Positions 1 through 10,100 of a stretch of DNA of 64,000 bases are shown here, one piece after another. The DNA is from Vibrio maritimus (GTDB taxonomy: Bacteria > Pseudomonadota > Gammaproteobacteria > Enterobacterales > Vibrionaceae), in NCBI RefSeq assembly GCF_021441885.1, contig NZ_CP090438.1:2108001-2172000 (forward strand), given 5' to 3'. Both the position numbers and the translations under genes were made by a program. A model generated the notes under the pieces. It did no database searches, was not told where the DNA came from, and worked only from the letters and a program-made list of their open reading frames with translations. How positions within the stretch are numbered: position 1 is the first letter of the stretch; each line of letters starts with the position of its first letter.

Positions 1-204
1 CACGTGGCGGTAGTTGATTTCGTAGCTTACCACGTCTTCATGTGAGCCACTTTCTAGTGGAAACAGTGTGTCTAGTAGTTGCTTGGACATCTTCTGTTTT
101 TGTGTCATCTCACCAGCGTCGACCATTTCTACGGCAAACACGGCTTGTGCGATAAAGTTTTGTGGGTTTTGTTGCTCTGTCTTATCGAATGTTTGCATGT
201 TCAT
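1..204 (-). CDS. Unrecognised protein, N-terminal part only (runs off the left edge)
   Basis: Reading leftward from an ATG at 204 gives an open frame of 68 codons with no stop before the window edge. It begins MNMQTFDKTEQQNPQ and continues with a polar, Gln/Lys/Glu-rich stretch. A good ribosome binding site (AAGGA, 7 bases before the ATG) supports the start; a second ATG two codons later is an alternative. No signal peptide or membrane segment is visible. I do not recognise the family and give no function. It is transcribed in the same direction as tssL, but 280 bases of AT-rich DNA separate them, so it probably has its own promoter. Confidence 0.55.
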   Translation of the reverse strand, partial: MNMQTFDKTEQQNPQNFIAQAVFAVEMVDAGEMTQKQKMSKQLLDTLFPLESGSHEDVVSYEINYRHV

Positions 205-301
205 AGCCTATTCCTTCAGCTGCTTTGAGTACTGCATTAACCAAGCCCTGTTACTTCTTTATGACCGTTTGGTTACCGCTTGATTTTTAGAATAGCGCTT
301 T

Positions 302-365
302 TTTACAAACAATTTCACAACAAAATTTTTACACTGTCAATTTTACAAAAATCATCAATTTTACA
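302..365. promoter_or_regulatory. Cluster of TTTACA direct repeats upstream of the left-edge gene
   Basis: TTTACA (TGTAAA on the minus strand) occurs at 302, 328, 342 and 360. The 11-mer TCAATTTTACA occurs exactly twice, at 337-347 and 355-365, 18 bases apart. The cluster lies 98-161 bases upstream of the start at 204, a sensible place for an activator or repressor array. The bound protein is unknown; the TGTAA core is only loosely like TcpP/ToxR-type boxes. Apart from this and the inverted repeat at 412-447, I see nothing else in 205-485. Confidence 0.35.
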
Positions 366-411
366 GGGTGAAGAAACGAAGCGGAAATGACAAAGAATGT
401 AGATAGGACGG

Positions 412-447
412 AGTGTTCCAAGCAAACTGGATGAAAATTGGAACACT
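412..447. repeat. Inverted repeat downstream of tssL
   Basis: AGTGTTCCAA (412-421) is matched by its exact complement TTGGAACACT (438-447) across a 16-base loop. It lies 39 bases beyond the tssL stop. No T-run follows on either strand, so it is a poor intrinsic terminator; it may be a factor-dependent end, an mRNA-stabilising hairpin or an operator. Confidence 0.4.
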
Positions 448-485
448 TCCTCTGTGTATAATGGCTATGAGTTCGTTAGATTATT

Positions 486-1277
486 TCACTGATAGACGGT
501 TAATAGCTGCTGGAATTTGACGTCTATTAACAAATACGTGGCAGCATACATAATGGCAAATGCCGTCAGACTAATGCCAATTGTCCACTTTGGGGGAATG
601 ACTCGCTTTAGCGGGCTTTTGACGTATTTTGCTTTTAGATTTATCAATGAAATGTTTTCTTGTTCACTGAGACGAGCATCTCGAATGAGTCGATAGACCG
701 TACTGCCCACCTCAGCGAGTTTCTCCCCTCCCCGTTCTTCTCGACCAAACTTACCTTGAAAACCCAACTGAAGTAGTAAATAGAGAAATTCGATCACCTC
801 TCGATACTTCCTCGGGTCGGCTTTGAGTCGTTCGAGTATGATAAAGAACTTATCCCCTCCAGAGGTTTCATTGTGAAACTCGGACAGTAAACTGTTTTGG
901 CTCCAGTTACTATTAGCCCCCCACTCTTGCCTACAAACCGCTTCATCTAACGCTGCACACAAGCAATAGCGTATAACCAGAATAGACGCTCTATCTAACT
1001 CCAGTTCATTAAGTTTTCTTTCACCTTTTCGTATCTCACGAGCGACTTGTTCACGAAACGGCATAGGATCATCTAACCAAGGAATTGAAGACATGCATGA
1101 CAAGCTGGCGATCAGCCAAGAGAACTGATCCACGAGCCTGTTTACGCCGATACCTGCAATCGTGAGATCTTGCACCGCAATGTTTCTGGAAAGATCTGGA
1201 GCTGGCATAACCTCCATCGGTTTGCCAGGCTCCGGCTGAAAAAGTACGACGGTTACGTCAGTGTCAGCATAACTCAT
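486..1277 (-). CDS. tssL: T6SS inner-membrane protein TssL (DotU/IcmH family)
   Basis: TssL forms the T6SS trans-envelope complex with TssM and TssJ and contacts the baseplate from the cytoplasm. The 263-residue protein has the DotU layout: a helical cytoplasmic domain including RYCLCAALDEAVCR, then a C-terminal membrane helix (about residues 225-247) and a very short periplasmic tail. It is the short form, with no peptidoglycan-binding OmpA domain. The ATG at 1277 overlaps the tssK stop as ATGA, which favours it over an ATG five codons upstream. It is the last gene of the beta-barrel-FHA-tssJ-tssK-tssL unit. Confidence 0.9.
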   Translation of the reverse strand: MSYADTDVTVVLFQPEPGKPMEVMPAPDLSRNIAVQDLTIAGIGVNRLVDQFSWLIASLSCMSSIPWLDDPMPFREQVAREIRKGERKLNELELDRASILVIRYCLCAALDEAVCRQEWGANSNWSQNSLLSEFHNETSGGDKFFIILERLKADPRKYREVIEFLYLLLQLGFQGKFGREERGGEKLAEVGSTVYRLIRDARLSEQENISLINLKAKYVKSPLKRVIPPKWTIGISLTAFAIMYAATYLLIDVKFQQLLTVYQ

Positions 1278-2599
1278 AGGCGAACTGCCCATAGTTGTAG
1301 TGATAAGTTGGCAAAATCACCTGCAACATGAAGTGCGATCGCCGCTGCGTTCTTCAGGGCAGCCCACTCTTCACCCGAGCTGTCTAGCTCGAAGTAGGTG
1401 TAGCCAGCATGATAAGGAAGCGCACGCGGTACCACTGGCATTGGTTTAATTTCGATACCAGGAAGCTGCAAGTTAATGAGGTCGCGAATATTGTCGATAG
1501 AGCCAATTTTGGTTTGTGATACAAACTGAGTATGTAACACATCAAGAGGCACATCAGCTTTTACCGCCAAAATAAACGTCGTGCTCTCAACAATGCCGCG
1601 ATCAGGGATTGCTGCGGTTCTGATACCATAGTTTTGGTCATTCAATGGTAGCGGTATCGCTCGCTGATCTGACATCACACTCAGTGTTAATTTGGCATTA
1701 TTGATGATTCCAGAAAGGCAACTCGTTAAGTCACCATGGTTGTATTTCACGTACTCTAGTGGACGACGAGAGGCCGAGCATAACGTCGATAGCTCCCCCT
1801 CTGCTTGAAGCAAAGTCCTGTACAACTCTTCTGGGTGATAACCTTCCACACTGTCAATGTGCCAAAACAGTGGCTCATAACGATTAAGTGCTTGTAGTAA
1901 CATAAAATCAGAAACGGTGGACACGCCTTGCTGATCCACAACACCTAGTCTCTCAACAATCGTTTCTGCTCTGTGTTTCAACATCGACGCAAATTCGGTA
2001 ACGAACTTCTTAAGGACAGTAGATGCTTGAATATCAATACAGGTTGGGACAAAACTCTCATCTAGAATGACACTGCCGTCAGGTTTTACTTCAGAGATTT
2101 TTAGAATAGGTACCGAAGTATAAGAGCTCCGGTCTTCATGATCATACATCAAGCAAAAATTCAGTTTACCGACAGCGATGTTTGTTAGGTCTTCTGAGTC
2201 ATAGCAAGCATCGGAAGCTTCCTGGGACTCAATACTAAAACGAGCACCGTCGCCTCTTTCACCAAAGAGCTCCGATCGCTCAGACGGAAGAGGACAGCAT
2301 AAGTAGACGATTTTGTCTGCGATAGACGGATCCACTTCTTTAACGTCAGGTAACTCCGCCAGCAATGGAAGATCAAACGGTGTTCGGTCTTGCAGAATAC
2401 CCTCTGCTTTAGTGATACCAATCTTACCCAAGGCGAGTAGCTGACTATTTACTTCTAAACGACGAACTCCCCAATGATAGTTGGCCGTATAAGAGCTCAG
2501 CATACTAGACAATTTGTTTTGAGCTCTATCAAGTTGTTGAAAATGCTGCGGCTTCATGAACATGCCATCTTGCCAGACAACCGGATTGTATAAAGACAT
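1274..2599 (-). CDS. tssK: T6SS baseplate protein TssK
   Basis: TssK links the TssEFG wedges to the TssLM membrane complex. The 441-residue protein opens with the family signature VVWQDGMFMKPQHFQQ and keeps the typical 440-residue length, with the membrane-contact domain at the C-terminus. The ATG at 2599 has an AAGGGA ribosome binding site. The gene lies 11 bases after tssJ and overlaps tssL by four bases, so the three are probably translated from one message. No abnormal feature is visible. Confidence 0.95.
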   Translation of the reverse strand: MSLYNPVVWQDGMFMKPQHFQQLDRAQNKLSSMLSSYTANYHWGVRRLEVNSQLLALGKIGITKAEGILQDRTPFDLPLLAELPDVKEVDPSIADKIVYLCCPLPSERSELFGERGDGARFSIESQEASDACYDSEDLTNIAVGKLNFCLMYDHEDRSSYTSVPILKISEVKPDGSVILDESFVPTCIDIQASTVLKKFVTEFASMLKHRAETIVERLGVVDQQGVSTVSDFMLLQALNRYEPLFWHIDSVEGYHPEELYRTLLQAEGELSTLCSASRRPLEYVKYNHGDLTSCLSGIINNAKLTLSVMSDQRAIPLPLNDQNYGIRTAAIPDRGIVESTTFILAVKADVPLDVLHTQFVSQTKIGSIDNIRDLINLQLPGIEIKPMPVVPRALPYHAGYTYFELDSSGEEWAALKNAAAIALHVAGDFANLSLQLWAVRL

Positions 2600-2610
2600 T
2601 CATTTATCCC

Positions 2611-3111
2611 TTAAAAATAAGTCTGTTCAATGCCACGTGTAGTATTCGAAGAGAGCTCACTCCCTTTAAGTTTCAGTTTTAAGTAGTACTCACTCTTTTC
2701 TTCAATAACCTCAACTTTACGCCATGCTGAGCCATCGATATCACGAAAGGCGACGGAGAAACCAACCGCTCTTGTTGCTGGATCGAGTTCGAGCATTTGA
2801 TGGATATTGTCGCCTGGTTGAACTTGATACTCATATCGCTTGATGTACTCATCGCCAAGGGCTGCCTTATCATTCTCAAACAATGCAAAGAAATCTAAGC
2901 TCCGAAATAGAACAGGTGAGCTTAACTCGTGAACTCGAAGGATTACCGGCGAAGGCTGACCGCCCTTTCGTAAGTTCAAGACCGGGTCAGCTTCAATAAC
3001 TAACTCAATAGATGAGGTTTCGGGAGTAATTCCAGAAGACTCTTTGAACTGGTCCCACATTGAACACCCCGACATCATGAGAACAATCAGAGAAAGTAAA
3101 AAGTTACGCAT
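2611..3111 (-). CDS. tssJ: T6SS outer-membrane lipoprotein TssJ
   Basis: TssJ anchors the TssLM complex to the outer membrane through its lipid. The 166-residue protein has a lipoprotein signal, MRNFLLSLIVLMMSGC, with the modified cysteine at residue 16. The mature part has the beta-rich TssJ/VasD pattern, including LNLRKGGQPSPVILRVHEL and a stretch of strands ending near residue 150. The start overlaps the end of the FHA gene by eight bases and has a strong AAGGGG site. It sits between the FHA gene and tssK, the common arrangement. Confidence 0.93.
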   Translation of the reverse strand: MRNFLLSLIVLMMSGCSMWDQFKESSGITPETSSIELVIEADPVLNLRKGGQPSPVILRVHELSSPVLFRSLDFFALFENDKAALGDEYIKRYEYQVQPGDNIHQMLELDPATRAVGFSVAFRDIDGSAWRKVEVIEEKSEYYLKLKLKGSELSSNTTRGIEQTYF

Positions 3112-4603
3112 GTTTCCCCTTATTGACCTTGTTATAGTTCTCTCTCAACAGCTCTTTAAGCGAACCTTCATGAATCTGACGGCTATTCTCTTGGTAGAAG
3201 TCTTGATAGCTTGACCACAACTTAGACTTTGTTGAGAACACAGCATTACTGGAATACTGTTTAGCAAATGACGCTGGATCATTGGCCTTGGTTTGTTCCA
3301 TCAATAATTCACTCACCGCTTTGTTAAACAAAATACGATGATCACTCAACTCATCAAGCATCTGTTCGACGAGCTCATTAGGTGACAATAGTTCTTGTTG
3401 AGTCAGCGTTAACATCAATTCGGTCAGATTTACATCCGCAGTATCAGCGACCGTATCATCTTTAAGCGCTTCCACTTCTTTTAAGCTATTTTGAAGATGC
3501 TCCATACAGAGTCTCAATCCCGCACCAAGGTTTTTAAACGTCGACGCGTCACGCTTCATCAGGTCAGTGTCACTGACTCCTAAGCCCTGATAAAACGCAG
3601 TACAGAGATCTTGTTGTTCGCTAGTAAGTGGCTCTGGTGAGGTCGAGTTAGGCACAAAGCTTGCCGGTGTCTCGCGGTTCGAATCTGTCGCGTCTGTCTG
3701 ACTTTGCGCCGTGGGAACAAACTGTTGGGTTACTTCCTCCCATTTAAGGCCATTCGTAGATGGACTCGTTCTTGAACCATAACTCTGTTCTATCGACGAT
3801 TGGGGTTGTTTCACTTCGTTCTCCTTGAACGATGGATTTACCTGTTCCTCATCAAGTCGCGCATTTGGGTATTGTTCTTTGTTTTGGCCAGGCTCTTCAT
3901 CACCTTGACTGGTTAAAGGTGGTTTTGAAGTTGTGTTGTCAGCCAGCCAGTCTTCTGGAATTAAGTTCGGTAAATCGACTTGAGAGTGAATACTGATACT
4001 GTCATCGGCGATCTGACGAGTGCTAACAACCTCAGGAGCTGTTCGGTCGTTTTGAAGGTTGTCATCTCGAATAAGAAAGTCATCATCGACTCGTGTAGAA
4101 AACTCAATATGGGCTACGGGATCATCACTGTCTACATCGTCATGTTTCGTTTCCATAAACAGATCTTCTATCGCACCAAGCTTATGGTCTTCTTCAACAG
4201 CGATATCATCAAGATTGGCAAGGGGGTCATTAGAGGTTCGTTCCGGTGCAATATCAACTGCGATATCTTGCGCGATCATCGTATTCTCTAGTGTTATACC
4301 AATTTCATATTGACCCAATGAAATAACGTCCCCATCGCAAATAGAAATAGGCTGACTTTTCAGTATTTTATTTCCATTGACCAAGGTACCGTTAGTACTT
4401 ACATCACTAATATAAAAGGTGTCTCCATAAACTGAGATCAAGCAATGGGTACCAGAAATGAAACGATTGTGATCATTAAGGGAAAGTGTACAGCTAGGTG
4501 CACGACCTATAGAGCCACCGTTTTCAGGCATTTCGAAATGTTTAGAGCCCGTGTATTCTTCTGGGCATTTAGATATGAATAGATTCAGCTGATTTAGCTG
4601 CAT
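3104..4603 (-). CDS. tagH: T6SS-associated FHA-domain protein (Fha/TagH type)
   Basis: FHA proteins of T6SS clusters bind phosphothreonine and serve post-translational activation with the PpkA kinase. Residues about 20-100 form the FHA domain, with GSIGRAPSCTLSL, the SGTHC segment and STNGTLVNG. The middle (about 110-300) is acidic, low in complexity and probably disordered. The last 180 residues match the C-terminal domain usual for T6SS FHA proteins. Length is 499 residues. The ATG has a GAGG site 7 bases upstream. A PpkA-like kinase is encoded at 18957-20966, but no matching phosphatase was seen in the window. Confidence 0.88.
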   Translation of the reverse strand: MQLNQLNLFISKCPEEYTGSKHFEMPENGGSIGRAPSCTLSLNDHNRFISGTHCLISVYGDTFYISDVSTNGTLVNGNKILKSQPISICDGDVISLGQYEIGITLENTMIAQDIAVDIAPERTSNDPLANLDDIAVEEDHKLGAIEDLFMETKHDDVDSDDPVAHIEFSTRVDDDFLIRDDNLQNDRTAPEVVSTRQIADDSISIHSQVDLPNLIPEDWLADNTTSKPPLTSQGDEEPGQNKEQYPNARLDEEQVNPSFKENEVKQPQSSIEQSYGSRTSPSTNGLKWEEVTQQFVPTAQSQTDATDSNRETPASFVPNSTSPEPLTSEQQDLCTAFYQGLGVSDTDLMKRDASTFKNLGAGLRLCMEHLQNSLKEVEALKDDTVADTADVNLTELMLTLTQQELLSPNELVEQMLDELSDHRILFNKAVSELLMEQTKANDPASFAKQYSSNAVFSTKSKLWSSYQDFYQENSRQIHEGSLKELLRENYNKVNKGKHA

Positions 4604-4612
4604 TGGTAAGCC

Positions 4613-5215
4613 TCAAAATAAAAGTGAGATCGTAAGTTCTGCACCACCAATCCCATTGTTATATATAGGTGCTATATAGGATAACTGAGGAATAACCTGT
4701 AAATGAGCATCAGGATTGCTACCTAATTTAATTACCGCACCAAAGGTAGCCACTGCTCCAACTTCAAATTGCTCAATATCTTGCAGTTGCGAGCCATATT
4801 TAAAGCCTTCATCATCGACCTTCCAACGGTTTGTGTATTGCGAATAGCCCAAAGACAATCCAGCTCCGATATATGGGGTGAAAACACTCCACGAACTCAA
4901 AGCAAACTGTGGTACCACCCTAAACTCAAAATTTGTCGCCTCTTGATACACCCCATTATTTGGTGCCGTAAATTGGTCTTGCAGATAGTTTAATCCCAGC
5001 CACCATCGCCACCGGTTATTAGTTTCGTCTATCGGGCGAGTATGCACGAAACCATATCTCAGAGACTGTTTATCGCCACTTGAACCTTCATCATACTTGA
5101 CACTCTCTACTGCAAGTACATTAACCGACGCACCATAACGCTCACCTTTTGCCATAACAAAAGGTGTAGCTAGGCACAAAGCTGAAACCAGTCCTAATTG
5201 AAATGGTCTATACAT
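4613..5215 (-). CDS. Outer-membrane beta-barrel protein of the T6SS membrane-complex operon
   Basis: This 200-residue protein has a cleavable signal peptide (hydrophobic residues 5-20, likely cleavage after VMA). Alternating hydrophobic/polar strands rich in Trp, Tyr and Gly follow. The last residues, AELTISLLF, fit the C-terminal beta-signal used by BamA to insert barrels. An 8-stranded barrel is therefore likely. It is the first gene of the unit that continues with the FHA gene (9-base gap), tssJ, tssK and tssL. A GAGGGA ribosome binding site precedes the ATG. I believe related T6SS1 clusters hold a counterpart here, but no function is known to me. A TssJ/TssM-assisting role is inference from position only. 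Confidence 0.7.
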   Translation of the reverse strand: MYRPFQLGLVSALCLATPFVMAKGERYGASVNVLAVESVKYDEGSSGDKQSLRYGFVHTRPIDETNNRWRWWLGLNYLQDQFTAPNNGVYQEATNFEFRVVPQFALSSWSVFTPYIGAGLSLGYSQYTNRWKVDDEGFKYGSQLQDIEQFEVGAVATFGAVIKLGSNPDAHLQVIPQLSYIAPIYNNGIGGAELTISLLF

Positions 5216-5804
5216 TTTTCCCTCTAGGTATATCCCTTGTGATAATGACTCGCGAAGATAGCAATTATCGTTATGTTTTCAAGGTTCAAACCCACACCAA
5301 ACACAAATAAGGCATTATAACTAGCAAATAGAACAGATCGCCTAGAATAAACAACTAAACGAAAGAAAGATTACTAATATGATACAAATCAACAGACAAA
5401 ACTATCAATAACAACAAATAGCAAACGTTTACAACAGCTTATTTAATTACATTAGTAAAAACAACTATATCAAACAACAAACACTCCCCTGAAAACGAGA
5501 TACCACTTATCAATATAAACCTAATCACATATGCAGTTACCGAATATTATATCCTTAAATTACAATAAGTTAGACTCAAAGAAAGAGACAAACCAGTTAA
5601 ATAAACTACGAAACACTATACCTGATCAAGCCTAAAGAATGGTGATCTGTGATCCTGGTTCCATTAAGGCAATATTAAGAACAAATTTAACTTTTTAATA
5701 TTTAATTTCTACTTTTTAACTATAGAATCGTACAAAATTTATAATTCACCTCATTTTAATAATCATAATTATACATTTTCACCTATCAGTTGGATGTCAA
5801 ATAT
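5216..5804. promoter_or_regulatory. AT-rich divergent intergenic region of the T6SS locus
   Basis: About 590 bases without a gene separate the two divergent units, and composition is strongly AT-rich. A GG-N10-GC element at 5656-5671 (TGGTTCCATTAAGGCA) resembles a sigma-54 promoter reading toward the VasL-type gene; its -24 part is only moderate. CTTATCAATA near 5506-5515 resembles half of a LuxR/HapR/OpaR box. AT-richness would also suit H-NS binding. No small gene with a credible ribosome binding site was found here. Confidence 0.35.
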
Positions 5805-7103
5805 ATGCTTCATTGTGACTTTACGAGAAGGCCAATCTCTAAAGAAAACCCCTGTGGTGTTAACCCAGTTCGTTTGGACGAATTTGACGAAATAAAGCGT
5901 CAAATAAACAATTTGAATAAAGTAACAGGCAAAGTGTCATGGAAGAAAGTACTCGAACTCTCCAAAACCATACTCACTTCACACAGTAAAGACTTCCGCT
6001 GTAGCTGTTATTACACTGTTGCAGCAACTCATTTAAATGGGTTATCTGGGCTGTACGATGGGCTAAATTCAGTACTCGATCTTTGTGTTGTCTACTGGTA
6101 TTCGGCGTATCCTGAGCACAGCAAATCATCCGCACGTATTAGCACGATCGAGTGGATGATCGAAAACGCGGAAAAAAGATTAAACAAACACAAACCACAA
6201 CCCGAAGAGCGACAAGTTATTGAAGCAATTCACCAACTATGTTTGAAAATAGAAGAAGAACTTCGACTTCACTACGGCATCAAAGCACCGTCGTTTGGAC
6301 GAATCCGTCGCCTGCTGTCGCAATGGTTAGATTCTCTCAAAGAGCTTGAGTTGAAAGAGATTGCGAGAAAAGAGTCTGTGGCTAACAAACCTGTGCTGAA
6401 GACGGTCGAACAAGCTTCTTCTACGATAAAAGTGGATGTCACACCAACTTTCACGGCCAATCAACCGGTTGCGAAAAAAGCGAGCCACTCCACGAATTCG
6501 AGTAGCTTGATCATACTGGCTATCGTGCTTGTCATCGCCGTTGCTGTCGCTGCGCATTTTTCGTTCCGTCAGTATCAATTCGAGTCCATGAAAACACGTA
6601 TTGAGAACGCCTCGATTGACGAACTCGCTCGTGTAATCACTTCTAAAAAATACATCAGCATTAATAAAGATGCGTCGTTAAGAGCAACTAGCGTAGACCG
6701 CGTAGATACTCTAATGAGCGACTGGACATCAGATGCCGTTAAAGTTTCGCAAGCTGAAACGCTAGGAAGATTAACAGCAGAACTCATTGAGCTTTATCCC
6801 GACTCTTCTTCTGCGCTCATGCTCAGAGAGCGTTTTTTGCAGCAGAGCTCCAATCTTGAGTCGGAGTTTAACGCCCTATTTCGCAAATTTTCGAGTGCTC
6901 GCACTGTATTCGCCAATGTCGTGATAGACAACCCAAATAGACAGTCCAGCATGGCATATGAGTACAGCAACTCACTGTTCCCACTTTTAGGACGCATTGA
7001 TTACGCTGAGAAAAATAACAATAGCGAAGAATTAGATCAATCAATCCGTTTACTTAACATATATCTCTATAAAATAAATCAGCTCAAGCTGATAGAAAAA
7101 TAA
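5805..7103 (+). CDS. TssA-related protein with a membrane helix (VasL type)
   Basis: Residues about 5-130 carry the ImpA N-terminal domain shared with TssA, recognisable from RRPISKENPCG and YWYSAYPE. Unlike the TssA at 17387-18955, it has a single membrane helix (about residues 235-257, SLIILAIVLVIAVAVAA) and a helical C-terminal part of about 175 residues. This is the layout of VasL, a VasL/TssA-type protein that in V. cholerae acts on sheath assembly. Length is 432 residues from the ATG at 5805; a TTG 15 bases upstream has no ribosome binding site. tssM follows after 31 bases. Confidence 0.75.
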   Translation: MLHCDFTRRPISKENPCGVNPVRLDEFDEIKRQINNLNKVTGKVSWKKVLELSKTILTSHSKDFRCSCYYTVAATHLNGLSGLYDGLNSVLDLCVVYWYSAYPEHSKSSARISTIEWMIENAEKRLNKHKPQPEERQVIEAIHQLCLKIEEELRLHYGIKAPSFGRIRRLLSQWLDSLKELELKEIARKESVANKPVLKTVEQASSTIKVDVTPTFTANQPVAKKASHSTNSSSLIILAIVLVIAVAVAAHFSFRQYQFESMKTRIENASIDELARVITSKKYISINKDASLRATSVDRVDTLMSDWTSDAVKVSQAETLGRLTAELIELYPDSSSALMLRERFLQQSSNLESEFNALFRKFSSARTVFANVVIDNPNRQSSMAYEYSNSLFPLLGRIDYAEKNNNSEELDQSIRLLNIYLYKINQLKLIEK

Positions 7104-7134
7104 CACCACTAAGGCTTAAGAAGTAACAACAACT

Positions 7135-10100
7135 ATGTTTAAACACAAACTAATAAGAAGCCCGATATTTATATCGGTATCAATAGCTATAGTTATCGCA
7201 ATTATATATACATCCGTCTGTTTATTTTGGTTAGGCCTGCAAGATCACACCCTGCTATGGCTAGGTGTTGGTGTCATCGCAGCGCTACTAGGTCTGTTTC
7301 TTCTCAGCCTCTGGTTCAAGAAGAAAAACAACGTAAAGGCTCAACAACTAGAAACGGAAGAAGAAGCCCTTTCTATGGTCATTAGACCCCTGCTCTCAGA
7401 AGCAGGCAAAAAACCCATCTATCTCATTGTCGGTCCGAAAGGTTCAGGAAGAAGCCAGTTTTTGTATAGCTCAAGCGCGATCAAGCCTATGGATCGCACT
7501 CGCACAGCTAAGAACGACTTCTTTGAGTGGTACGAATCAGATAGCGCGGTTTTTATTAAACCCGACCAAAGACTCACTTTCCAAGAGATATCAAGTAGTG
7601 ACGGGGCTTTATGGGATCGATTTGTCAATGAACTCATCAGACACACACCACGCAAACCTCTCGCCGGTTCTCTTCTGTTCATTGATTTCGAGTTCCTGAT
7701 CGTATCAGAACAAGAGCAGAAGGAATATGCACTGAGTGCATTGTTGCAACGCCTACACTCTATTAGTGAGAAAACGTCGGCAGCACTCCCTGTTTACCTG
7801 TTTATGTCCAAGTTGGATAAACTCGATGGCTTCAAAGAATACGTACAGTTTAGCTCGTTAAAAACTCGAGTGGAGTTTTTAACGATACCGCTGAAAGAAG
7901 CGAAAGGTGCCATATCAGATTACTACCGAGATAGTTTTCAGAATCTAGTTAAAGTTCTAGAAAGTAACGCTCTCGACTCATCAGCCAACTCAGCGGATGT
8001 TGATGAGAAGCAAGCTATTCTCGCTTTTCCGAAACAATTTGAGTTGTGTCAGCAAGAAATCGGATACGTAGTCGAGCGACTATGTGAGTCCAACAGCGGC
8101 TTCTACTCACTCGATGTGCGCGAGATTTTCTTCTGCTCTAGCATCCAAGGTGGGCGAAAGTACAATCTCTTGGCAAAGAGTTGTAGTAACTATTTCAACC
8201 TGCCGATTATCGCTTCTGAGCATACTCAGCTTTCGGAAACACCTTATTTTTCTCGGCTTTTGGTCGACTCTCAGATTCTTCCTGAGCGCGATTTTGCCGG
8301 TGAGAATAAAACCTACCTTCGTGGGATCCAGAGACGAAGTCGCTTGGCTTTTGCATTTTCACTCGCCCTTGTCGTCGGAGGTGGTTACTACTTCTCTACC
8401 ATGCTAGAAAAAAACTTAAATGTTATTGGTCAGCTTATGGGGGTCAACCAAGGTGACAGTGCCGTCCTAGATCCAAGTTTTGATGTCATGTTAAAGGGAG
8501 CAACTCACAGCGTAGAACCTTCTTACTCCGCATGGCTTAGCGGTACACAAGCGCTCGATGAGGAACTACTACCTCTCAATATCAGTCGCCTCGATCAGAG
8601 CACTAAGATTGCTTATGAAGCCTTACTTAAACAAGTAGAAGAAAACATCATTCCGGTCGTTGAGCAAGGTTACCGCATGCAGCTTACGCAGCATCAAAAT
8701 GCGTTCAACAAGTCTTTGCCGCTACTAAAGGGCTACTTGATGCTTCAAGATCCTTCCAAGCGCGATATACAATTTCTTCGTCATCAAACGGGTCAAGTTT
8801 TAAATGCACTTAGCTCACAACCACATGTTGTCGAAGAATCCATGAGATATCTTGATGCTTACTTTAGAACTCAGTTTGCCCCAGTAGCAATCAACATGGA
8901 TGTCGTACGTGCAACAAGGCGAGCACTCCTCGCCAACTCCAACGTTGACTTGGTTTATGCTGGCATTTTAAGCCAAGCACAGGCAATCGATTTAGGTTCA
9001 TTAGACCTAGAGCGTGCGGTTGGCTTTGAGTTCAGCAATGTTTTTAGTGCTCCAAATGAAGAAGAGCGCTTGATCATCGACAAAGTGTATACGTCAACAG
9101 GCTTTAGTACCTTTTATCGTCCTCAAGTAGACCTGATGTCGCAACAAGTTATCAGTGATAACTGGGTGCTTGGATTGTCTAATCACGTAATACCAACAAA
9201 GAAAGAGCAAGATGCATTCAAAGAGCAAGTCCGTAAAAAGTACACAGATGATTACATCAACTACTGGCGTAATGCACTCAGTGAACTGAAAGTTCAAAGC
9301 TATAACAATGTAGGTGAGCTCACCAATGCGATTGACTTGATTTCTGGTCCCTCATCCCCGCTAACAACGGTGTTGAAACAGGTTTATACCAATACGCAGT
9401 TTTCGCCGGTAGGAGAGAAAGAAGTCACGATTCCAAACGTTAATCCTAAACTACTGGAGGCGGCCTCAGAGGCTACACAACTCGTTGAAGAGGTGGTTCA
9501 ACCCGATTACTTGTTGATGAAACGGGTTGAAAATGCCTTTAAGTTACTCAATCAGCTACAGATAAACGAAACGCCAAACTCTCCAACCCCATGGGATGAA
9601 ACCATTGCGGCACTAAGCAATCTTCGTACTTACATGAAGGAAATTGCTGATGCCCCAAACCCACAGCAGGCAGCTCTGTCAGCAGCACAAAATCGTATGA
9701 GTAGTACTGAAGCTGATCCCCTTATCAAGCTCAAACAGATTGCTCAAAAATCACCAGAGCCTGTGCGAAGTTGGTTGCTTGGTGTCGTTAATCAAAGTTG
9801 GTCGGTCATGATTGGTGAGTCAGCCCAAGGGATTCAAACTCAATGGTATAGCGAGGTTTTCTCTAAGTTCAAAGAACTTGGCTTAGGCAAATACCCGTTT
9901 GACTTAACTGCGACCGAAGAGATCTCAATCGAAGACTTTGAGTACCTGTTTGCTTCTGGTGGATTAATTGACACCTTTATTCAAAAGAACTTTGCACCTT
10001 TCTACGATACCAACCTTTGGATTCCGAAAGAGGTCGATGGTGAGGTCATGCCATTGTCGCCAGCACTGCTTGTTCAGTTGCGAAACTACAATGTTATTCG

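Noticed and set aside
448..534. Short forward frame starting ATGAGTTCGTTAG after a TATAAT
   Set aside because: It stops after 17 codons, runs into tssL antisense and matches nothing known.
5470..5500. Weak GG-N10-GT element reading toward the beta-barrel operon
   Set aside because: The -24 region lacks the TGGC core and the spacing match is likely chance in AT-rich DNA.
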